Below are positions 57,479 through 64,000 of a stretch of 64,000 nucleotides of DNA, piece after piece (the stretch's first letter is position 1; every line of letters begins with the position of its first letter). Made by a program: the position numbers and the translations under genes. Below the pieces are notes generated by a model. It saw only the letters and a list, made by a program, of their open reading frames with translations, ran no database searches and had not been told where the DNA came from. This DNA is from Candidatus Poribacteria bacterium (GTDB taxonomy: Bacteria; Poribacteria; WGA-4E; WGA-3G): the NCBI GenBank assembly GCA_026702755.1, contig JAPPBX010000038.1:1-64000 (forward strand). The letters are read 5' to 3'.

Positions 57479-59086
57479 TTGAAGAAAGTACTGATTGTCA
57501 TTGTCATAGTATTAGCGATAGCAGCGATTATTGCTATGCCTCGGTTCCTGAAACGTGAAAAGCCTGAAACCCCGCAAACTGCAACCACGGTGCTTAAACC
57601 GGTAGAAGTTATAAAAGCAAAGCGGGGAGAGATTCGTTCGGAACTTGAATTGTCTGGGACGATTCAAGCGGAGTCACAAATTAGCGTCTTCCCTAAAATA
57701 GCCGGTCGTCTCGTTGTCTTAACTGTGGATGAAGGGGACAGTGTAGAAAAAGGAGCATCGCTTGCGACTGTAGAGCATGAGGAGTTAGAGCTCGCGGTGC
57801 AACAAGCGGAAGCAGCACTCGAAGCAGCAGAGACCGCTTATTCACAGGTAAAACAGCTTGCGAAAGTGCGGGTGCGCTCAGAGATCGCGCAAGCAAGAGC
57901 GCGGCTCCACGCTGCAGAGATCGCTCTACAACAGGTCGTCGATCTCTCTGAAATCCGGGCAGTCACGCAGATAGAGCAAGCGCAAGCGGCGTTGGAGTCT
58001 CTCGTTGCGAATCTTCAGAAAATTAAGAGCGGTGCCCGTGACGAAGATCGGCGGCAGGCACAAGCAGGCTTGAGTCAAGCCGATGCGAATCTTACGAATG
58101 CCAGAAGCAATCATGAGCGGATGCTACAACTCTTTCAGAATGGAGCGATTAGCCAACAATCGCTTGAAGGTGCGAAGACGCAGTTAGATATTGCTGTCGC
58201 GCAGCATAAGATTGCTACGGAGCAACTTCAGCTGATTGATAACGGCGCACGTGCTGAAGACATCCAAGCAATGGAGGCACAGGTTCAGCAAGCGGAAGCC
58301 TCTTTGCGGTTGGCACAGACACAAGCCTCGACAAGAACTTGGGAGAAAGACATTGAACTCGCAAATTCTCAGGTCGAAACGGCACGGGCTGTGCTGACCT
58401 CCGCTGAAGCGTTAGAGACTGCAAAAAGTTGGGAAGCAGAGATTACATCGGCGAAAACGGCTCGCACGCAGGCGGACATCGCCCTCAAGCTTGCTCAGAA
58501 ACGCCTGAGAGATGCCACCATTCACGCCCCGATTTCTGGTGTTATCTCTAAACGCCATCTTGATTTAGGAGGCATGGCACTTCCAGCAGCACCGCTTTTC
58601 GAGATTGTTAATATTGATACTGTCAAAGCCACTGTTGATGTGATTGAAGCACACTTGAACCAATTGGCACTCAATCAGCAGGCACTAATAGAGGTTGATG
58701 GTATAAGTATCCAGATGTCCGGTCGTGTTGTCTTTATCAGTCCGACTTTGATGCCAGCCCGTCGCACAGCGACTGCTGAAATCGGGATTGACAATCCAGA
58801 CGGAACTCTTAAACCGGGGATGTTCGCGAAAGTTACCATCCCTGTCAAGGTCCATGAGGATGCGATTCTCATCTCGCGTGCTTCTCTCATTGAGGATGCT
58901 GACACAAAGACGCAGAACGTTTTCGTTATTGAAAACGGAATAAGTCAACGTCGTGCTGTGGAAATAGGGCTTTTACGTGATGGGGAGGCTGAAGTTCTCA
59001 ACGGACTTGCTGAGGGTGAAGCCGTCGTCGTTGCTGGACAACATTCTCTGAAACAGGGAGAGAGCGTTAGGGTCGTCAATCCTTAG
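57479..59086 (+). CDS. HlyD/RND-type efflux adaptor (membrane fusion protein)
   Basis: The roughly 535-residue protein has an N-terminal membrane helix (VLIVIVIVLAIAAIIAMPRF) and the barrel-sandwich halves SELELSGTIQAESQISVFPK with VDEGDSVEKGASLATVEHEEL. A long helical coiled-coil hairpin rich in Gln and Ala (about residues 120-360) follows, and then the returning lipoyl half (IHAPISGVISKRHLDLGG) and beta-barrel. The very long hairpin fits a deep periplasm or a large partner. The start is TTG 57479 after GAAGGGAG; an ATG at 57443 lacks a ribosome site. It links TolC to an inner-membrane pump. Confidence 0.9.
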   Translation: MKKVLIVIVIVLAIAAIIAMPRFLKREKPETPQTATTVLKPVEVIKAKRGEIRSELELSGTIQAESQISVFPKIAGRLVVLTVDEGDSVEKGASLATVEHEELELAVQQAEAALEAAETAYSQVKQLAKVRVRSEIAQARARLHAAEIALQQVVDLSEIRAVTQIEQAQAALESLVANLQKIKSGARDEDRRQAQAGLSQADANLTNARSNHERMLQLFQNGAISQQSLEGAKTQLDIAVAQHKIATEQLQLIDNGARAEDIQAMEAQVQQAEASLRLAQTQASTRTWEKDIELANSQVETARAVLTSAEALETAKSWEAEITSAKTARTQADIALKLAQKRLRDATIHAPISGVISKRHLDLGGMALPAAPLFEIVNIDTVKATVDVIEAHLNQLALNQQALIEVDGISIQMSGRVVFISPTLMPARRTATAEIGIDNPDGTLKPGMFAKVTIPVKVHEDAILISRASLIEDADTKTQNVFVIENGISQRRAVEIGLLRDGEAEVLNGLAEGEAVVVAGQHSLKQGESVRVVNP

Positions 59087-59091
59087 TGTTC

Positions 59092-59121
59092 CTATATTGG
59101 TGCTAACGAGCACCAATATAG
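59092..59121 (+). terminator. Perfect hairpin after the efflux adaptor gene
   Basis: CTATATTGGTGCT and AGCACCAATATAG form a 13-bp perfect stem with an AACG loop, 6 nt after the stop codon, followed by ACAGTTTTGC. It is probably the end of the efflux operon. Confidence 0.65.
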
Positions 59122-59346
59122 ACAGTTTTGCAAGGGCAGTTTGAGAAAGTGCTTGATAAATTAACGAAGTTAGCGTAATATGATGTAGCAAACGCGTTTT
59201 ACCTTCGTGACACTGCGGATATTTCAAAGAGATGTGCCATGTCAAGCGAGTCTGGGCGAGACCTATTTTATTGGGGTTTCCGTTCTGAGTTTGAAAAAGG
59301 GGTTACCAATAGCATCACTACAGAGAATTCCTGATTGGAAAGACAG

Positions 59347-60861
59347 ATGAAAGTTGAACAACTCTACGGTCCCAGAGTGAAATCCTTTCAGGTTCTTGAG
59401 CTGGAGTATCTTTTACAGGAGGATTCTCCTGAGCTTTTCTTTTCTTTTGGTTTACAAAAGAGTGGACAGGTGATTGTCACCTGTGCGCCAGCGAGGCTCG
59501 ACATCATGGGCGGCATCGCTGACTACTGCGGCGCGAATGTCTTTGAAATGACGCTCAACCGGACGGCAATTGCCGCATGTCAAGCCAGAGAGGATAGAAA
59601 CCTCTGTGCTGTCACACTCCGAGCAGGGGTGCGGTTCAACCCCAACTTTCATTTATCGCTTGATAGTTTTTATACCGATGGCACTCTCAAAACGTATTCA
59701 CAGGTTCAAGAACATTTCAAGGAAGAACCGGGAGCTGAGTGGGTAGGATACGTACTCGGCGCGTTTTACGTACTCCTCAAGGAACGGAAGATAGATCAAT
59801 TTCCGCACGGTGCCACAATAGTTATTAAAAGTAATATTCCGGTCGGTGGTGGTGTCGCGTCCTCTGCGGCTGTTGAAGTGGCTGCGTTGATGGCAATTGA
59901 TCGACTCTATGGTTTGGAGTTAAGCGCGCTGGAAATAGCGCGCCTTGCACAAATCGTTGAGAATCGGATTGTTGGTGCCCCTTGTGGTATCATGGATCAG
60001 GTGACCGTTGCTGCAGGCACGTCAACAAAGATTCTCTCGATTCTCTGTCAGCCTGACAAAATTCTTGAATCGGTCTCGTGTCCGTCAAACGTGAGTTTTG
60101 TCGGTATCTATACGAGCGTACACAGGAGCACAACGAGCACTGCCTATATTGACACGCGCACTGGGGCTTTTATGGGGTTGACGATCCTCAAGGCGGCTTT
60201 TTCATCGGAAGCTAAACTTGATTCCGCTGAAGGCGACCGTGCTGAAAAAATATCCGAGGCGTTAGCGGATAACTATCTATGCAATCTTTCTGTAGAAGTA
60301 TTTCGCGAGCAGTGTGAACACTTGTTACCTGAACAGATGCATGGCGCAGAATTTCTTGAGAAGTACGGGGAAACTGTTGATACTGTTACACAGGTTGATC
60401 CACAGAAGGTATATCCTATCAGGAGCCGAGTACAGCACGCGGTTTACGAAAACGCACGTGTCAAACGATTTATTGCCGCTATAAAAAGTGCCGATAAGGA
60501 TCCAGATAACATACAGGACTACCTTAGAGAAGCCGGTAGTCTTATGTACGAATCGAATGATAGTTACCGCGATCGGGCGGGGCTCGGTTCACTCGAGGTT
60601 GATGGGCTTGTCAACATTGCACGAAAGATTGGAGAGCAAGGGGGTATCTACGGTGCTAAAATTACCGGTGGCGGCGGCGGTGGCACTGTTGCCCTACTGT
60701 GTCACGGTAATGTGGAGAACTCCCTGACACAAATCCTCGCGGCTTACAAACTTGCTTGGGGAATTGATGGCGAACTCATCCGCGGTGGCACCGCTGGCGC
60801 GTTTGAGTTTGGTCATATCCTCTGGGAATTGAAAGAACTTGAACCGCCTACACATTTTTAA
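59347..60861 (+). CDS. GHMP kinase, L-arabinokinase/galactokinase-like
   Basis: The roughly 504-residue kinase has the N-terminal substrate motif APARLDIMGGIADYCGA, close to the MGGIADY motif of L-arabinokinases, and the ATP-loop PVGGGVASSAAVEV. It also has the C-terminal GHMP motif GAKITGGGGGGTVALL. It transfers phosphate to the anomeric position of a sugar. The length exceeds galactokinase (about 380) because of an extra domain between about residues 230 and 360. The start is ATG 59347 rather than TTG 59335. It is probably soluble and acts in sugar salvage. Confidence 0.85.
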   Translation: MKVEQLYGPRVKSFQVLELEYLLQEDSPELFFSFGLQKSGQVIVTCAPARLDIMGGIADYCGANVFEMTLNRTAIAACQAREDRNLCAVTLRAGVRFNPNFHLSLDSFYTDGTLKTYSQVQEHFKEEPGAEWVGYVLGAFYVLLKERKIDQFPHGATIVIKSNIPVGGGVASSAAVEVAALMAIDRLYGLELSALEIARLAQIVENRIVGAPCGIMDQVTVAAGTSTKILSILCQPDKILESVSCPSNVSFVGIYTSVHRSTTSTAYIDTRTGAFMGLTILKAAFSSEAKLDSAEGDRAEKISEALADNYLCNLSVEVFREQCEHLLPEQMHGAEFLEKYGETVDTVTQVDPQKVYPIRSRVQHAVYENARVKRFIAAIKSADKDPDNIQDYLREAGSLMYESNDSYRDRAGLGSLEVDGLVNIARKIGEQGGIYGAKITGGGGGGTVALLCHGNVENSLTQILAAYKLAWGIDGELIRGGTAGAFEFGHILWELKELEPPTHF

Positions 60862-60865
60862 CGAA

Positions 60866-61008
60866 TAGTTATCAGTACTCAGGGCGGTTGCATTGCAACC
60901 TTTCGGCTTTCGGAAGGACTCTGCGGATAAATGTGCTATTTCTGTAAGAAGCATATTCAATGACCAGAAGTCCACCGATTGCTGGCGGCTGATAGCCGAC
61001 TGCTGTAA
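60866..61008. repeat. Palindromic intergenic element with heptamer units (copy 6)
   Basis: The left end has AGTTATCAGTACTCAG and TTTCGGCTTTCGGAA, and the right end has GCTGGCGGCTGATAGCCGAC then TGCTG. It shares the CGGCTTTCGG unit with copy 1 at 11 kb. It ends close to the start at 61020. Confidence 0.55.
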
Positions 61009-61019
61009 AGAAAGTGAAA

Positions 61020-62984
61020 ATGGAGCAAAACTTAGACAGGCAAGACCAGCACCGTGGAATCGGTGTCACATGGCGTGCTATACTAATCGCTATTTTCTTA
61101 ATCCCACCTAACGTCTTTTGGGTTATTGAAGTTGAGTGTGTCTGGCATTCTGGGCACCCGACGACCATCTCCCTGTTCTGGAACGTCGTTCTCAACATCT
61201 TTTTCCTGATCTTGATAAATCTCTTCCTGAAGCGTGTCGCGCCGCGGTCAGCATTGACACAGGGTGAGCTGATCACTATCTACGCGATGCTCTCTATCGC
61301 GTCTGGCTTGGCTGGTCATGATACGTTAGCCTTGACAATCCCAGCACTTCCGCACGCCTTCTGGTTCGCAACAATTGAGAACGATTGGGCGGATATGTTT
61401 CACAGTTATATCCCACAACATCTCGTTGTCGCGGATAGAGAGCTTATCCGGGGATTTTACGAAGGCAACACACCCTTCTATAATGCTAAAATTGGTGGGG
61501 CATGGATAATGCCCACTTTGTGGTGGACATCGCTTATTATCGCCCTCGGCACCATCATGATTTGTGTGAATGTGCTGATTCGGAAACAGTGGACAGAACA
61601 TGAGAAATTGGCGTATCCGATCATCCAACTCCCGATGGCAATTACAGAAAGAGGCGGAGCCGCGCAGCTTTTCCGAAGTCGTATTCTATGGTATGGGTTT
61701 ATCATCGCTGCAGTGATAAATGTCTGGCACGGTTTAGCACACTTTTTCCCTGTCCTACCGGATTTCAGTGTTCGTCATAACGCACGGAATTGGGGCACAT
61801 TTTTTACCGAAAAACCGTGGAATGCTGTCGGTGGTATTCCGGTGCCGCTCTACCCTTTTGTAATCGGCTTAGGATTTCTTTTACCACTTGATTTGTCCTT
61901 TTCTATGTGGTTTTTCTACCTCTTTGAGAAGGCACAACGGGTTTTCGGTAGTGCACTCGCAATTCCAGCACCGTTCCCGTACGGTAGTGAACAGTCCATC
62001 GGCGGTTGGATGGCGATCTTTGTGATTGCCATTCTTGTAACCCGTAGGCACATTGCAAATGTCGTGCGCACGATCTTAGGCATGCCCGGTAGCATTGATG
62101 ACTCACAAGAGCCTATCCGTTATCGTACGGCACTCCTACTTATTGTTGTTTCGAGTCTCTATATCATCTGGTTCTGTCTGAAAGCGGGAATGACGCTCCC
62201 AATTATTCTCCCGTTCTTTGCCTTTTTCTCTGCCATTTCGATTGCTATCACGCGCGTTCGGGCGGAACTAGGTCCTCCCGCACATGAGATGGCAGGCATG
62301 TGTAACGCGCAACAGTTCTTAATTAATATCTTGGGGACACGCCGTATCGGACCAAATAACCTGACAGTTTTCCCTTACTTTTGGTTTTTCAGCGGACGTG
62401 GATATCGCGAACACATCATGCCGCATCAGCTCGAAGCGTTCAAGATGGCAGAACGGGCAAATATGAACACGAAACGGTTGGTACTTGCGATGATTATTGC
62501 TGTCATACTTGGATCCCTTGCATCATTTTGGGCAACGCTCAGCGAACTCTATCGTCTCGGTGGTGCAATTACAGGTGCAGGCGGTGGTATTGGACCCTCT
62601 GTTGGGCATATCGGTCAATTCGGCTGGCTTGCTGGTCTGTTCGCTTTCCCACGTGACCCAGACATCCCCGCGATGGGTTTCATGGCAGGTGGCATGGGCT
62701 TCACCTTCTTCCTCATGGTGATGCGGATGCGTTTTATTTGGTGGCCCCTCCATCCAGCGGGTTATCCTATCTCCATGACGGGTGGCGTTGGCTACTTTTG
62801 GAGTTGCTTGGTCATCAGTAGTTTTCTGAAATGGTTGGCACTCCGATTCGGAGGGCCGGGGACCTATCGGACGATGGTGCTCTTCTTCTTCGGTGTTATT
62901 CTCGGTGAATACTGTGTTGGCGCGTTCTGGAGTGTTTTAAGCGTCATCATTCGTGAACCTATCTACGACTTCGCGCCGGGGTAG
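61020..62984 (+). CDS. Polytopic membrane protein, DUF6785/DUF6784-like
   Basis: The roughly 654-residue protein has about 12-14 membrane helices. It begins with a short soluble region, then WRAILIAIFLIPPNVFWVIE and FWNVVLNIFFLILINLFLKR, and carries many Trp- and Phe-rich helices (WFYLF-type, VMRMRFIWWPLHPAGYP). These features match the DUF6785/DUF6784 OPT-like family common in this clade; the substrate is unknown. The helix-breaking Gly runs (GAITGAGGGIGPSVGHIG) may line a pore. It is likely an inner-membrane transporter. The start at ATG 61020 has only a weak ribosome site. Confidence 0.78.
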   Translation: MEQNLDRQDQHRGIGVTWRAILIAIFLIPPNVFWVIEVECVWHSGHPTTISLFWNVVLNIFFLILINLFLKRVAPRSALTQGELITIYAMLSIASGLAGHDTLALTIPALPHAFWFATIENDWADMFHSYIPQHLVVADRELIRGFYEGNTPFYNAKIGGAWIMPTLWWTSLIIALGTIMICVNVLIRKQWTEHEKLAYPIIQLPMAITERGGAAQLFRSRILWYGFIIAAVINVWHGLAHFFPVLPDFSVRHNARNWGTFFTEKPWNAVGGIPVPLYPFVIGLGFLLPLDLSFSMWFFYLFEKAQRVFGSALAIPAPFPYGSEQSIGGWMAIFVIAILVTRRHIANVVRTILGMPGSIDDSQEPIRYRTALLLIVVSSLYIIWFCLKAGMTLPIILPFFAFFSAISIAITRVRAELGPPAHEMAGMCNAQQFLINILGTRRIGPNNLTVFPYFWFFSGRGYREHIMPHQLEAFKMAERANMNTKRLVLAMIIAVILGSLASFWATLSELYRLGGAITGAGGGIGPSVGHIGQFGWLAGLFAFPRDPDIPAMGFMAGGMGFTFFLMVMRMRFIWWPLHPAGYPISMTGGVGYFWSCLVISSFLKWLALRFGGPGTYRTMVLFFFGVILGEYCVGAFWSVLSVIIREPIYDFAPG

Positions 62985-63104
62985 AAAATTGTAAAGTGTG
63001 CTAAAATGCCTAAGGTTGACGAGGCGATCAGACAATAACTTGCAAACTTTAGCTTCACTTTTAAACTTAGAAACTCTATCTCGCCGATAATCATTTAGAA
63101 TTTA

Positions 63105-64000
63105 ATGATAAAATTTCGACTGATTTACCTCTATCTTTTAATAGCAAGTTTCATTCCGGCGATGACATGCATCGCTGCTGATGAAGGCGCGCATGCCGCC
63201 GAATTTCTCAGTCACGGTGTAGGCGCACGCGCTTTAGGAATGGGAAGCGCGTTCGTTGCTATTGCTGACGATGCAACAGCGACCTACTGGAACCCCGCCG
63301 GGCTTACCAAAGTCAAGAAGCATAGTTTCTCTGCCATGTATTCCGATACCTTTAGCACAGGGGATGGAAGTTGGTTGAGCAGGGGTTTGGTTACCTATAA
63401 TTTCCTTAACTACGTCTATCAAATTGAAGATATCGGCAGTGTCGGTTTAAGCTGGATTCGGCTCGGTGTTGATGATATACCGCGCACGACCTTCATTGAT
63501 GTCAACAATAACGGCTTTCTCGGCGATTTTCAGGACAAAAACGGCAACGGCATTAAAGATGAGGGTGAACCTTTTATCGACAAACCTGAAGTCGCTGAGT
63601 ATTTCAACAATACCGATAACGCCCTCCTTATTTCTTATGCTCGCCAGGTCCACCCAATGGTATCTGTCGGCGGCAACCTCAAACTCCTCAACCAATCCAT
63701 TTTTGAGAACAGCGGAAACGGTTTCGGGATTGACATCGGTCTGATTGCGGAACCCTACAAAGGGGTCCGAGTCGGTGCCATGTTATTGGATGCGACAGGC
63801 ACGCAAGTCCGCTGGGATACTCCAGAGAAGCCGACGTTTACCCGCACGCGCCGACTCCGAATCGGCGCAGCTTACCATTTTACTGTGCCGCGCCTCGGTA
63901 AAGGGGCGATTGGGGCGGATTTTGAAACCGACCAAGCGGATCTGGAAATGGGCGGTGGCGGAGGAGGAATTGTCCCACGCATTGGCGCGGAATACTGGCT
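63105..64000 (+). CDS. PorV/UPF0164-like outer-membrane protein (3' end beyond window)
   Basis: The open frame from ATG 63105 runs past the window edge. The N-terminus is a signal peptide (MIKFRLIYLYLLIASFIPAM), then the family pattern AEFLSHGVGARALGMGSAFV and DDATATYWNPAGLTK, which marks the PorV/UPF0164 (FadL-like barrel) group. PorV is a core outer-membrane partner of type IX secretion, consistent with the T9SS-type C-terminal domain of the surface protein at 49.3 kb. A DVNNNGFLGDFQDKNGNGIK insertion resembles calcium loops. The start was chosen by eye; the ribosome site is weak. Confidence 0.82.
   Translation, partial: MIKFRLIYLYLLIASFIPAMTCIAADEGAHAAEFLSHGVGARALGMGSAFVAIADDATATYWNPAGLTKVKKHSFSAMYSDTFSTGDGSWLSRGLVTYNFLNYVYQIEDIGSVGLSWIRLGVDDIPRTTFIDVNNNGFLGDFQDKNGNGIKDEGEPFIDKPEVAEYFNNTDNALLISYARQVHPMVSVGGNLKLLNQSIFENSGNGFGIDIGLIAEPYKGVRVGAMLLDATGTQVRWDTPEKPTFTRTRRLRIGAAYHFTVPRLGKGAIGADFETDQADLEMGGGGGGIVPRIGAEYW

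Noticed and set aside
10978-61008. CRISPR array interpretation of the heptamer repeats
   Set aside because: Units are 7 bases, lack spacers, are scattered, and there are no cas genes.
1-64000. tRNA-Sec (selC) or other tRNA genes
   Set aside because: I scanned by eye and saw no convincing cloverleaf; a tRNA scan would be decisive.

Overview
The window is about 64 kb of one bacterial chromosome with moderate GC and mostly single genes or short operons. It has no rRNA or CRISPR array, and I saw no tRNA. The gene mix suggests Candidatus Poribacteria or a close relative. It includes three phytanoyl-CoA dioxygenase-like (PhyH) genes, four Gfo/Idh/MocA oxidoreductases, five secreted LamG proteins, IolE/ThuA/xylose-isomerase-like sugar enzymes, a CehA/McbA PHP hydrolase, a DUF6785-like membrane protein, a dockerin plus T9SS-like C-terminal domain, and a PorV-like outer-membrane protein. 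This assignment is inference from family content, not from a marker gene.

Layout. 1-3.2 kb: a broken TPR gene, a HigB/HigA-type toxin-antitoxin pair and an inositol-catabolism pair (iolE, iolG). 3.2-7.4 kb: a LolD/MacB-type ABC transporter, LarB, and YtxH and DUF948-like envelope proteins. 7.5-11.8 kb: alaS, recX and a ThuA protein. 12-18.8 kb: a WD40-metzincin fusion with coaD, a TonB receptor, and a divergent carboxypeptidase-regulatory-domain protein. 18.8-28.5 kb: oxidoreductases, an ABC ATPase, PhyH, a PHP hydrolase, a zinc-type dehydrogenase, an EamA transporter and a cyclase. 28.7-34 kb: a TolB-like propeller, two lipoproteins, a TIM-barrel enzyme, a methyltransferase, a LamG protein and Uma2. 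34.2-39.3 kb: gpmI, prs, a glycosyltransferase and PhyH. 39.4-44.7 kb: three predicted selenoprotein lipoproteins, with GIY-YIG nuclease, LamG, Uma2 and PhyH genes between them. 44.7-53.3 kb: sugar isomerase, SGNH hydrolase, three more LamG proteins, an oxidoreductase and a large Ig/dockerin/T9SS protein. 54-64 kb: a Ycf48-like propeller, a TolC plus HlyD efflux pair, a GHMP kinase, a large membrane protein and a PorV-like protein cut by the window end.

Main discoveries. (1) Two tandem heavy-metal-associated lipoproteins carry an in-frame TGA exactly at the first Cys of the GMTCxxC metal site. A lipoprotein peroxiredoxin 4 kb away carries TGA at the first Cys of its CxxC. Each TGA is followed at bacterial SECIS spacing by a stem-loop with a G-containing loop, so all three are very likely selenoproteins. 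A plain six-frame ORF search truncates or misses them. (2) Six secreted proteins, five LamG and one TolB-like propeller, end in the same short tail (consensus GKLxTTWGxIK plus 2-3 residues). This looks like an unrecognised C-terminal sorting or anchoring signal. (3) Intergenic space carries several families of palindromic or heptamer-based repeats.

Working picture: a heterotroph using sugars and inositol, with a heavily decorated envelope (secreted LamG and propeller proteins, T9SS-like export, TonB uptake, efflux) and a selenium-dependent thiol/metal chemistry in envelope lipoproteins. The Sec decoding genes (selA, selB, selC, selD) are not in this window.
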